From Acidobacteriaceae bacterium (lineage in GTDB: Bacteria; Acidobacteriota; Terriglobia; Bryobacterales; Bryobacteraceae), in the NCBI GenBank assembly GCA_019240475.1, contig JAFAYI010000006.1, positions 1 to 64,000 on the forward strand: a stretch of DNA of 64,000 nt, written 5' to 3'. The translations under genes were made by a program, and so were the position numbers. The notes under the pieces were generated by a model. The model saw only the letters and a list, made by a program, of their open reading frames with translations, made no database searches and was not told where the DNA came from. Below, piece by piece: positions 35,658-44,006 of the stretch. Within the stretch, counting starts at the first letter, position 1, and every line of letters begins with the position of its first letter.

Positions 35658-36621
35658 ACGCACATCCATTCTTGCGATCCGCCTCAGCGCCTTGGGCGAT
35701 ATCATCCATGCGCTGCCCGCCATCGGCAGCCTAAAACAAAGTTTTCCTTCGAGCAAACTCGCGCTGCTGATCTCGCCGCGCTGGCTTCCGATCGTGGAAG
35801 GCAATCCGCACATAGACGAACTGATCCTCTTTGATCGGCGCAGCATGGCCGCGCTCCTCAAGGTCCGCTTGCGGCTCCGTCGGCTTGAGCCGGCGCTCGC
35901 CTTCGATTTTCAGGGCCTGGTGCAGTCCGCGATTCTCGGCCGCATCGCGGGCGCGGAGAAGCTTTTCGGTTTTGATCGTAGCGTCGCGCGCGAAAGTATG
36001 GCGTCGATATTCTACACGCATCGTGTTGCCGTGCGCGGCCCTCACCGCATTGAACGCAACTTGCAGCTCATCGCCGCCGCCGGGGCATCTCGCTTAGCCG
36101 ACCAAGCATGGATCCCGCTCGGACGCCCCGAGGGCCGGCTGCCTTCCACTCCCTTCGTACTCGCGAGTCCCTTCGCGGGCTGGGCCGGAAAACAGTGGCC
36201 GTTAACAAACTATGCGGCGCTTGCCAAGCTGCTCGCGCGCGAGGGCCTCCAGTTAGTTACAAACGTTCCCGAGGAGCGCGCCGCCGAACTCGCTGCCTGC
36301 GACACCCTTTACCCCCATACGTCTTCGATACAAGGATTGATTGACGCCACGCGTCGCGCGGCCGCCGTGATTGGCGTAGACAGCGGCCCGTTGCATCTCG
36401 CGGCTGCTCTTCGCAAACCGGGCGCTGCGATATTCGGCCCCACGGATCCGCGTCTAACTGGCCCATACGGCGGCACATTCTCCGTTCTTCGCACTAACTC
36501 AGCAGAGACAACTTACAAGCGCCACTCGAACGTTCACGTAAGTATGCACGCGATTACACCCGAGCAAGCCGCCGAAGCGCTCCTGCATTCCCTCGCCCAT
36601 TCGACGGTGCGTGGATCGTGA
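35650..36621 (+). CDS. waaC: lipopolysaccharide heptosyltransferase I-like (GT9)
   Basis: A 323-residue family-9 glycosyltransferase, paralogous to the gene before it. Motifs are LAIRLSALGDIIHALPAIG at the start, LASPFAGWAGKQWPLTNYA, and IGVDSGPLHLAAALRKPGAA followed by IFGPTDPRLTGPYG. It should act on lipid A-Kdo at the inner membrane before the waaF-like enzyme. It overlaps waaF by eight bases and the following methyltransferase-like gene by four (GTGA), so the three are one translational unit. Specificity (heptosyltransferase I versus another GT9 sugar) is inferred from order and similarity. Confidence 0.86.
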   Translation: MPERTSILAIRLSALGDIIHALPAIGSLKQSFPSSKLALLISPRWLPIVEGNPHIDELILFDRRSMAALLKVRLRLRRLEPALAFDFQGLVQSAILGRIAGAEKLFGFDRSVARESMASIFYTHRVAVRGPHRIERNLQLIAAAGASRLADQAWIPLGRPEGRLPSTPFVLASPFAGWAGKQWPLTNYAALAKLLAREGLQLVTNVPEERAAELAACDTLYPHTSSIQGLIDATRRAAAVIGVDSGPLHLAAALRKPGAAIFGPTDPRLTGPYGGTFSVLRTNSAETTYKRHSNVHVSMHAITPEQAAEALLHSLAHSTVRGS

Positions 36622-37184
36622 GTCCGCGCTATTGGTTTCCCAAACCCTACTCCGATTTCGTTCAGCGGCTGCGTGTTGGTTTCGGTTTTCTGCTGCTGCT
36701 CGCGTTCGCGTGGCTCTCGCAGCCGAACGAAGTTTCTCTGCTCGCCGGCCTGCCTGTCTCCATGCTCGGCCTTCTGCTTCGCGGCTGGGCAGGCGGCCAC
36801 CTGGCCAAGGATCAACGGCTCGCAACCAGCGGCCCGTACGCTTACGTACGCAATCCCCTTTACTTAGGAACGCTGATAGTTGCGCTTGGTATTGTCATCG
36901 CCGCGCGCAATGGCTGGCTCGCTCTCTTGTTCGGAGCCGCTTTTCTATTCGTGTATCTACCCGCCATCGAACTCGAGGAACAGCACCTGCGCGAGATCTT
37001 TCCCGAGTACGATCTCTACGCTCGCCGCATTTACCGATTTCTGCCGATCGCGAAATGGCGAGAAAGCAATGCGCGGTTCTCCTGGCGTTTGTATCGCAAG
37101 AACGAAGAGTATAAGGCGTTGCTCGGGTTTCTGATCGCTGTCGCGTGGCTGATTGGCAAAGGCCGGCTCACCGCGTCGCTGTGA
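36618..37184 (+). CDS. isoprenylcysteine carboxyl methyltransferase-like membrane protein
   Basis: A 188-residue protein with about four transmembrane helices and the ICMT/PEMT signature: TSGPYAYVRNPLYLG near residues 76-90, and EEQHLREIFPEYDLYARRIY further on, where SAM and lipid substrate bind. Bacterial members methylate membrane lipids or unknown substrates. The GTG start overlaps the waaC stop. Coupling to two LPS-core glycosyltransferases suggests that its substrate may be an LPS or envelope lipid, which is an inference from context. The C-terminal extension (SWRLYRKNEEYKALLGFLIA) ends in a further helix. Confidence 0.82.
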   Translation: MSPRYWFPKPYSDFVQRLRVGFGFLLLLAFAWLSQPNEVSLLAGLPVSMLGLLLRGWAGGHLAKDQRLATSGPYAYVRNPLYLGTLIVALGIVIAARNGWLALLFGAAFLFVYLPAIELEEQHLREIFPEYDLYARRIYRFLPIAKWRESNARFSWRLYRKNEEYKALLGFLIAVAWLIGKGRLTASL

Positions 37185-37197
37185 TACGCTTTCGCAC

Positions 37198-38157
37198 ATG
37201 AGAGTCGGCGTCTTCACCGCATTGCTGTCGCAATTTCCGCTCGAAAAGGTACTCGAAAGACTCAAAAACCTGAACATCAACACTGTAGAGCTGGGCACCG
37301 GCAATTATCCCGGGGATCCCCACTGCAAGCTATCGATGCTCACCGACGATAAGGCGCACAAGGAGTTCAAAAAGAAGCTCGAAGATTACGGCTTCTCCAT
37401 CAGCGCGCTGAGCTGCCATGGCAATCCCTTGCATCCCGACCCCGCAACCGCGAAGGCCTATGCCGATACCAGCAAGCGCACCATCGAGCTTGCCGCGAAA
37501 CTCGGCGTCCCGGTCGTCATCGATTTCTCCGGCTGTCCCGGCGATAGCGACGAGGCCAAGTTTCCAAACTGGGTAACATGCCCTTGGCCGCCGGAGTATC
37601 TGGAAGTGCTCGATTGGCAATGGGAGAAGAAGGTTATTCCTTACTGGACCGAGCACGGCAAGTTCGCGCAACAGCACGGCGTCAAAATCGCGATCGAGAT
37701 GCATCCCGGCTTCGTGGTCTACAGCCCCGAAACGATGCTGAAACTGCGATCCATCGCGGGCGAGAGCGTCGGCTGCAACTACGACCCGAGCCATATGTTC
37801 TGGCAAGGAATCGACCCTATCAAGGCCATTCGCGTATTGGGCGACTCGATTTTCCACGTTCACGCTAAAGACACTCAGATCTACGATTACAATCTGCCGA
37901 AAACCGGCGTGCTCGACACCAAGAAATACACCGACGAGCGGAACCGCGCCTGGATCTTCCGTTCCTGCGGCTACGGCCATCCCTACGGCTGGTGGAAGGA
38001 ATTCATCTCCACGTTACGGATGTATGGCTACGATTACGTGCTCTCCATTGAGCACGAGGATTCGCTGATGTCGCCCGATGAAGGGCTCACCAAAGCCGCA
38101 GATTTTTTGAACCAGATTATTATTCGCGAGCAGCCGGCGGCCGCCTGGTGGGTCTAG
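37198..38157 (+). CDS. sugar phosphate isomerase/epimerase (xylose-isomerase-like TIM barrel)
   Basis: A 319-residue TIM-barrel protein of the AP-endonuclease-2/xylose isomerase-like family. Metal-ligand candidates are the Glu in IAIEMHPGF, the Asp/His pair in NYDPSHMFWQGID, the His in IFHVHAKDT and the Glu in YVLSIEHED. The layout is that of 3-epimerases/isomerases with one divalent metal. No signal peptide. ATG 37198 is chosen over an upstream in-frame ATG at 37153 that lies inside the preceding gene. It follows the ICMT-like gene by 13 bp but has no obvious functional link with LPS. Substrate unknown. Confidence 0.84.
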   Translation: MRVGVFTALLSQFPLEKVLERLKNLNINTVELGTGNYPGDPHCKLSMLTDDKAHKEFKKKLEDYGFSISALSCHGNPLHPDPATAKAYADTSKRTIELAAKLGVPVVIDFSGCPGDSDEAKFPNWVTCPWPPEYLEVLDWQWEKKVIPYWTEHGKFAQQHGVKIAIEMHPGFVVYSPETMLKLRSIAGESVGCNYDPSHMFWQGIDPIKAIRVLGDSIFHVHAKDTQIYDYNLPKTGVLDTKKYTDERNRAWIFRSCGYGHPYGWWKEFISTLRMYGYDYVLSIEHEDSLMSPDEGLTKAADFLNQIIIREQPAAAWWV

Positions 38158-38191
38158 CGGCGGGCGATCGAGCCGTTTGGCCGTCGCGCTC

Positions 38192-38482
38192 TCACGCGAT
38201 GGAAGGAATGGCGATCGCGCGCTTCCGCAGACAATCCACTTCGACTTTGAATCGAGCCACTTCGCTCAACAGGTTGTTATCGCGTTCTTTCGATAGGCGG
38301 ACCGCAAAACGGGACGCCGTTGCATAGGCGTTCACGGCAATCTGCCGAGCCAAGTCGCCGTATTCCAAACGGCCTTCCCCATATGCGTTCTGGGCTTCCC
38401 GAATGTAAGCAAGCCCAAAGTTGATCTGGGTGGCAACCAGATCAGAGAAGTTTTCAGATGGAACCGGGTCCGACTTTCGCAT
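38192..38482 (-). CDS. small helical protein of unknown function
   Basis: A 96-residue, all-helical-looking cytoplasmic protein. Segments such as LVATQINFGLAYIREAQNAY and LARQIAVNAYATASRFAVRL have helical periodicity and a tyrosine/alanine bias. No cysteine motif, signal or membrane helix. I do not recognise a family. It is encoded alone on the minus strand, divergent from the PIG-L gene across a 155-bp spacer. A TTGAGA box lies upstream on its strand, but no convincing -10 accompanies it. Confidence 0.65.
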   Translation of the reverse strand: MRKSDPVPSENFSDLVATQINFGLAYIREAQNAYGEGRLEYGDLARQIAVNAYATASRFAVRLSKERDNNLLSEVARFKVEVDCLRKRAIAIPSIA

Positions 38483-38564
38483 GTCGAGTTAATTTACGTT
38501 AATAGATTCTATCTCAAAAGCGCCCGCTGAGTGGAACCTCGCTCACACACAACCAAACCAAGCG

Positions 38565-38593
38565 ATGTGATCGCAACTACCCTTCGTTATAAT
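38565..38593 (+). promoter_or_regulatory. candidate sigma-70 promoter of the PIG-L gene
   Basis: A perfect -10 hexamer TATAAT (38588-38593) lies 44 bp before the ATG. A weak -35 candidate (ATGTGA, 38565-38570, three of six matches) sits 17 bp upstream of it. Consensus for acidobacterial promoters is assumed to resemble the E. coli one. Confidence 0.4.
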
Positions 38594-38637
38594 CGGTCAA
38601 CTCGACCAAAAGCTTTAGGGCAGAAAAATCCCAACCA

Positions 38638-39999
38638 ATGAGGAACTCTTTGCTGAAGTACCTTTCGGCCGCTCTTTTCTCGGTCTTTTTTCTAAAGGCG
38701 CAGGACCAGGCAAATCCCCAGCCAGACGAGCGTTTCAAGGCGGACCTGCTCGTCGTGGTCGCTCATCCCGACGACGAAACGGAGATCGGCGCTTATCTTG
38801 CGCGCGCCATCTTCGATGAAAAAAAGCGCGTGGCTGTGGTCTTCGGCACCCGCGGCAACACCGGCGGAAACGCGCAGGGCCAGGAGCAGGCCGCCGCGCT
38901 GGGCGCGATCCGCGAAATAGAGGCGCGGCGCGCTCTGGAACATTTCGGGGTTATGAATGTCTGGTTCTTGAATGGGCCCGATACGGCGGGCCAGAGTGTT
39001 CTACATTCCCTTGAAACCTGGAATCACGGCGATTCACTAGGACGCTTGGTCCGGCTCGTGCGTCTGACGCGGCCGTCTGTGATTGCGACCTGGCTGCCCG
39101 ATTACGTGGCGGGCGAAAATCACGGCGACCATCAAGCGTCGGGCGTCCTTGCTACCGAAGCCTTCGACATAGCCGCTGACCCCGCCGCATATGCCGAGCA
39201 AATTACGCCGCCCCGCGACCACTTAGACATCTATAACTTCACCGAAGGACTGCATCCTTGGCAGGCGGAAAAGATTTATTATTTTAGCGACGCTTCTAAT
39301 ACCGACTTCATGAAAGGTCAAGGACCTACTTACTCGGCAACCGACATTTCTCCCTCGCGGCATGTCTCGTATGCACGCTTAGCCGCCGAAGAATGCGCCT
39401 TTCACCTGACGCAGGACGACACAGGTCAGATGGCCACGAAGGCGCTCGCAGCAAACGATCTGCACTATTTCGAGCAGCCCGTGCGTTTGATATTGGGGAA
39501 ATCGCTGGTCGACTCCTCCACGACCGGCGATATGTTCGTAGGCGTTGTTCCACAAGGCATTCCGTATCATCCGCCTGCGCCAGTTACTCCACGCGTTCCT
39601 TCGCAGCCTGAAATGGAGTTAGGGGAGTCCTGGCGCTTTTATCGTAACTTTTGGCCTGCGCATGGACTCGATCACTTAGCGGGCTTGGTCGGACCCGAAG
39701 TAGCTGTAAACTTCGATAGTTTCTTATGGGCGCCGCTCATAATAGAGAATCCTACCGATTCGCCGCTTCCGGTCGACTTAGCCGTTGACTTGCCCCGCGG
39801 CTGGACTTACGTTCGGAAGCCATCCCAGCAGTTCTCTATAGGCCCTCATCAGACTTACTCGTTCGATTTCGAAGTGAGGACACCCGCGGAACGCGTCGAA
39901 GGCTGGACGAGCATCGGCATCCGCGCCAATTCGGCCGGCAAGCCGCTCGGTTCCATTCAATTGCGAGTTCAAATGAGCGGTGGCGCCCTGCCGCAATGA
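38638..39999 (+). CDS. PIG-L/LmbE family deacetylase, exported
   Basis: A 453-residue zinc-dependent N-acetylglucosamine-type deacetylase with a signal peptide (LLKYLSAALFSVFFLKAQ). The zinc/catalytic motif AHPDDE is at residues 42-47, and the third ligand candidate is in ENHGDHQ. The second half (after about residue 320) is an NEW3-like beta domain (PLIIENPTDSPLPVDLAVDL and later), which often follows PIG-L in acidobacterial proteins. It should remove N-acetyl groups from a glycan or glycoside outside the cytoplasm. Unlinked to the next gene by sequence, though only 72 bp separate it from the TonB receptor, which has its own promoter candidate. Confidence 0.85.
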   Translation: MRNSLLKYLSAALFSVFFLKAQDQANPQPDERFKADLLVVVAHPDDETEIGAYLARAIFDEKKRVAVVFGTRGNTGGNAQGQEQAAALGAIREIEARRALEHFGVMNVWFLNGPDTAGQSVLHSLETWNHGDSLGRLVRLVRLTRPSVIATWLPDYVAGENHGDHQASGVLATEAFDIAADPAAYAEQITPPRDHLDIYNFTEGLHPWQAEKIYYFSDASNTDFMKGQGPTYSATDISPSRHVSYARLAAEECAFHLTQDDTGQMATKALAANDLHYFEQPVRLILGKSLVDSSTTGDMFVGVVPQGIPYHPPAPVTPRVPSQPEMELGESWRFYRNFWPAHGLDHLAGLVGPEVAVNFDSFLWAPLIIENPTDSPLPVDLAVDLPRGWTYVRKPSQQFSIGPHQTYSFDFEVRTPAERVEGWTSIGIRANSAGKPLGSIQLRVQMSGGALPQ

Positions 40000-40015
40000 T
40001 GCCACACAAAAACCG

Positions 40016-40044
40016 TTGACGGCCGCCGCGAACCCATTTATCCT
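40016..40044 (+). promoter_or_regulatory. candidate sigma-70 promoter of the TonB-receptor gene
   Basis: TTGACG (-35, 40016-40021, five of six matches) and TATCCT (-10, 40039-40044, four of six) are separated by exactly 17 bp. A strong ribosome site GGAGGAG follows at 40063-40069, just before ATG 40072. Confidence 0.6.
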
Positions 40045-40071
40045 ATCGGCATCGGGGTCAATGGAGGAGTC

Positions 40072-43000
40072 ATGCGGAGTGTAATCCATCGAGTATTAAT
40101 TCTCGCCGGGTTGGCGATAGCTGCCTGCGCCAACGCTCCCGCACAAGCAGTGTCTGGCAACATCGGCGGCACTGTTCACGATGCAACGGGCTCGGTCGTG
40201 CCAGGCGCCAAGATCACCATCACCGATCTCGACCGCGGGACGGCGTACAACCTCGAAAGCAGCACGGACGGCAATTTTTCGCAAACGCACCTGCTCGCAG
40301 GCCATTACCAGGTTCGCGTCCAAGCTCCCGGTTTCGGCGCCTTCACTGCCAACGCAACGGTCGAAGTGGACGCCACTACGCAGTTGGACGTCGCCTTGGC
40401 CCCCGGCAGGCTTGAAACCAGCGTGGTGGTCACCGATGTTACGCCGCTTCTCACCACGGATCGCGCCGAGATTTCAACCACACTGACCGGCGGCCAAGTG
40501 GAGCAGTTGCCCGTGCTCAATCGTAACGTCACGAACCTGCTACTTGAAATCCCAGGGACGCAATTGAACACGTGGCAGCACTCGGCCGCGGAAAACCCGC
40601 AGCAGGGCATTCAAGCCAACGTGAACGGCCAGTTCTTCACCGCCAACGGATTCATCCTCGACGGCACTGAAAACGAGAGCGCGATACTAGGCATCGCGGT
40701 CATCAATCCCAACATCGACTCCCTCCAGGAATTCAAAGTCTCGACCAGTAACTACGAAGCGGAGTTCGGCGCCGCTTCCGGGGCATTGATCGAGGCGACG
40801 ACCAAGTCGGGTACGAACCAATGGCACGGTTCGCTGCTCGAATTTCTGCAGAACAATCTTACGAACGCAACCAATCCGTTCACTCAAATCAATCCGGCCG
40901 TGCGATGGAACCAATTCGGCGGCTCGGTCGGTTTTCCGATCCTGCACGACAAGCTATTTGGATTTTTCGATTATCAAGGGACGCGCAGGCGTACGGGAGG
41001 CTCGGTGCTCACCACCGTTCCGACGGCAGCGGAGCGCAACGGCGACTTGAGCGCGCTGCTCGGCAACTACATTTGCGCCGATGGCAGCGTGTCGGCATCT
41101 CCCTGCGCCGCTCCCGCGCTAGTCAGGACCACCGAAGGCGCTACGGTCCCTGCTCAAGCCGGGATGGTCTTCGACCCCAATACCGGTAATTCGTCCACCG
41201 GCTCGGGACGCGAAGTCTATTCGCAAAACGGCCAGGTCAACTTTATTCCCGTTGCCGTCCCCATGCAGAAGTTACTATCTCTGATTCCGCTTCCGAATAA
41301 CGGCGCGGGCATTGTCAACAATTTCATCAGCGACGGTGTGCAGCGCTTCGATACGGATCAATACGATGGCCGCGTGGATTACAACTTGAGCGCCCGGACT
41401 CACCTCTTCGGCCGCTATACGATCGCGGACTTCAACAATTACTCGCCTGCCGCTTTCGGCGATGCGGGAGGGGGGCCAACCGCGTTCAGCTTCTCCGGCG
41501 ATTCCATCGACCGCAATCAAAGCCTCGCTCTGGGCCTGGATCACACCTTTAGCCCGACGCTGATCACGGATACGCGATTCGGATTCTATCGCTACCGCAT
41601 TCGCGTGCAGCCCAACGACGCAGGCGCCACCCCCGCTACCGACGCCGGACTTCCCGGCCTGAACACCGGCTCTTCGTCCACCACCGGCTTGCCCGCTTTC
41701 TATATCAACGGCAACGGCGGCTTCAACTTTGGTTATGGTCTTAACGTGAATCAATGTAACTGCCCTTTAAAGGAAACCGAGAATCAGTTTCAATGGGTGA
41801 ATAACTGGACCAAGATCTCAGGCGACCACACCTTCAAGTTCGGCCTGGACCTGCGGCGCGCGCAGCAGCAGCGCATACCGAGCGATTTACATCGCTCGGG
41901 AGAGATCACCTTCACAGACGCCGTCACCGGAGACCCCGATATAGATACGCTTGCCGCTGGACTGGCGTCAACCGGATCTGCGCTCGGCTCTTACCTCTTG
42001 GGCCTGCCGAGCACCTTTGGACGCTACTATACCGCCTACAGCTATTATCCGGGCCTTCGGGAGTCCCGTATCTTCTTATTCGGGCAGGACTCCTGGAGAG
42101 TAACTTCGAAGCTTACGGTGAATATCGGCCTGCGATGGGAAGACTACCTTCCTCAGGTGGCCGCTAAGCCCGGCGGCGCCGGCAGCTTCGATCCCGCAAC
42201 GGGCGACGTTTTGGTGGCGGGCATAGGCTCGGTCCCCATCAATCTCGGCGTGAAGCCCTACAATCTGGGATTCGCTCCGCGCGTCGGCATCGCTTATCAG
42301 GCGACCGAAAAAACCGTGATTCGCGTAGGCTACGGAACCAGCTTCAATCCCGGAGGCTTGGGCTCGGTATTCGGCCAGGGAGCGGATTACAATCCGCCGA
42401 TCGTCAATCCTCAGAGCGTGACGCAATCCAACATCTATGTTCCGGTGTTCAATCTGCTCAACGGGCCGCCTGCGCCGCCGCAGCCGCCTGTAGGCTCCAA
42501 CGGAACCTACCCTCTGCCCAACGGCCTCGGCATCAATTACTTTACGTATCCGCTCGATTCTTATCGCATTCCGTTGGTCGATTTCTGGAACTTCACAGTC
42601 CAGCACCGGCTGACCTCCACTCTCGCGCTAGAGGCGGCCTATGTAGGCAATGTTGGCAGGCACTTATTCGAGACGTTGAATGCGAACCAGGCGATTCCGG
42701 GTCCGGGCGACGTTGACCCGAGACGGCCCTTTTACAACCCCTACGGCCTGACTCAGGGGATCTTCCAGTATTGCAATTGCGATAACTCGAATTACAACTC
42801 GCTAGAGACCAAATTACAAAAGCAATTTTCCCATGGGCTCGATTTCCTGCTGACTTATACCTGGTCGAAGGCGCTCACCGATACCGAAGGCGGAAGCGTC
42901 CCCTCGAACAGTTATGACGTGCGCAGCGATTACGGCCCCGCGTCTTGGGATCGCACTCACACGCTTACGCTCGAACACAATTGGAATCTTCCCTTCGGGC

Positions 43001-43497
43001 GCGATCGCTACTGGAAACTCGGCGGCAACGCTGTCGCGGACGCCGTTCTGGGCGGATGGCGGTTGAGCGGCGTGCACACTTTCGCGAGCGGCGCGCCGTT
43101 TACTCCCACGGTCGCGAATGCGCCGCTCCTGAACGATCCCGATTTCGCTTCGCTGCGCGCGGATGTCGTCGGCAACTGGCAAGTGCCGAATCCCAATGCG
43201 AATCTGTGGTTCAATCCCGCGGCCTTTACCGAGCCCGAGCAGCCGTATCGTCAAGGCACGGCCGGCCGTAATTCCCTGCGTGGACCGGACCTCTTAGTTT
43301 CGAATATATCGATCGCCAAGAATTTATTGCTCACCGAGCGGCGTTCTCTCGAACTTCGCGCGGAAGCGTTCAACGTTTTCAACCATGCGAATCTGGCGAA
43401 CCCTAACTCGACCATCGATGAAAGCGGCGCCGGCCAGATCACGGCGATCCAGGTACCCATGCGACAAATGCAGTTCGCGCTGCATCTCCAGTTTTAG
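40072..43497 (+). CDS. TonB-dependent receptor, Oar-like, with carboxypeptidase-regulatory domain
   Basis: A 1141-residue outer-membrane protein. The signal peptide (VLILAGLAIAACANAPAQA) is followed by a carboxypeptidase-regulatory Ig-like domain (about 30-115, IGGTVHDATGSVVPGAKIT), a plug domain (about 120-250, VNGQFFTANGFILDGTENES), and a long beta-barrel ending in the outer-membrane signature phenylalanine (FALHLQF). Acidobacterial Oar-like receptors are abundant and their ligands (glycans, peptides or adhesion roles) are unknown. It is expressed alone from a candidate promoter at 40016-40044 and followed by bactofilin. Two cysteines (C-N-C, VNQCNCPLK, and YCNCDN) occur in extracellular-loop-like positions. 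Confidence 0.92.
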   Translation: MRSVIHRVLILAGLAIAACANAPAQAVSGNIGGTVHDATGSVVPGAKITITDLDRGTAYNLESSTDGNFSQTHLLAGHYQVRVQAPGFGAFTANATVEVDATTQLDVALAPGRLETSVVVTDVTPLLTTDRAEISTTLTGGQVEQLPVLNRNVTNLLLEIPGTQLNTWQHSAAENPQQGIQANVNGQFFTANGFILDGTENESAILGIAVINPNIDSLQEFKVSTSNYEAEFGAASGALIEATTKSGTNQWHGSLLEFLQNNLTNATNPFTQINPAVRWNQFGGSVGFPILHDKLFGFFDYQGTRRRTGGSVLTTVPTAAERNGDLSALLGNYICADGSVSASPCAAPALVRTTEGATVPAQAGMVFDPNTGNSSTGSGREVYSQNGQVNFIPVAVPMQKLLSLIPLPNNGAGIVNNFISDGVQRFDTDQYDGRVDYNLSARTHLFGRYTIADFNNYSPAAFGDAGGGPTAFSFSGDSIDRNQSLALGLDHTFSPTLITDTRFGFYRYRIRVQPNDAGATPATDAGLPGLNTGSSSTTGLPAFYINGNGGFNFGYGLNVNQCNCPLKETENQFQWVNNWTKISGDHTFKFGLDLRRAQQQRIPSDLHRSGEITFTDAVTGDPDIDTLAAGLASTGSALGSYLLGLPSTFGRYYTAYSYYPGLRESRIFLFGQDSWRVTSKLTVNIGLRWEDYLPQVAAKPGGAGSFDPATGDVLVAGIGSVPINLGVKPYNLGFAPRVGIAYQATEKTVIRVGYGTSFNPGGLGSVFGQGADYNPPIVNPQSVTQSNIYVPVFNLLNGPPAPPQPPVGSNGTYPLPNGLGINYFTYPLDSYRIPLVDFWNFTVQHRLTSTLALEAAYVGNVGRHLFETLNANQAIPGPGDVDPRRPFYNPYGLTQGIFQYCNCDNSNYNSLETKLQKQFSHGLDFLLTYTWSKALTDTEGGSVPSNSYDVRSDYGPASWDRTHTLTLEHNWNLPFGRDRYWKLGGNAVADAVLGGWRLSGVHTFASGAPFTPTVANAPLLNDPDFASLRADVVGNWQVPNPNANLWFNPAAFTEPEQPYRQGTAGRNSLRGPDLLVSNISIAKNLLLTERRSLELRAEAFNVFNHANLANPNSTIDESGAGQITAIQVPMRQMQFALHLQF

Positions 43498-43544
43498 CGC
43501 GCGAAAAACTTTCACGCTCGGCTCGGTTGATAATAGAAGACGTT

Positions 43545-44006
43545 ATGTGGAGCGACCGTAAACCAACCAGAGCCTTCGAGAATCCCCCTGCCCCGCCCAA
43601 CCCCAACGCGGGTCCGGAGGGAATCGTCAATGTCTCGAACTTGACCGTAATCGGAAAGGCCATGGTGGTGCGGGGTCACGTCAAGAGCAAAGAGAGCCTC
43701 CACATCGAAGGCGAGGTGGACGGCACGCTCGAATTGCCGGGCGCGCGTCTCACGGTGGGCGCGACCGCCCGCGTCGCGGCCGACGCCCGGGCACGGGAGA
43801 TCGAAGTGATCGGCACTTTAACCGGAGATCTCGACGCATCCAAAAAGATCACGGTTCGCCGAGGCGGGCGGCTGGTGGGCGATCTTCGCACGCCCGGCAT
43901 TGTGATCGAAGAAGGCGCCTACTACAAAGGCAAAATCGAGATTGTGAATCCAGAAGAGCAGCCCATCGCTGAAGTGCCCGTGAAGCGCGCGGCCGCCGGA
44001 AGCTAG
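43545..44006 (+). CDS. bactofilin (polymer-forming cytoskeletal protein)
   Basis: A 153-residue protein with the bactofilin right-handed beta-helix repeat core (about residues 32-120: LTVIGKAMVVRGHVKSKESL, IEGEVDGTLELPG, RIAADARA-like turns, VIGTLTGDLDASKKITV). A disordered Pro-rich N-terminus precedes it and a charged tail follows. Bactofilins polymerise without nucleotide and organise envelope enzymes or cell shape. ATG 43545 is preferred over TTG 43527 because GAAG precedes it at usual spacing. It lies 48 bp after the TonB-receptor gene. It ends on the base before the stop codon of the convergent flavoprotein gene. Confidence 0.88.
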   Translation: MWSDRKPTRAFENPPAPPNPNAGPEGIVNVSNLTVIGKAMVVRGHVKSKESLHIEGEVDGTLELPGARLTVGATARVAADARAREIEVIGTLTGDLDASKKITVRRGGRLVGDLRTPGIVIEEGAYYKGKIEIVNPEEQPIAEVPVKRAAAGS

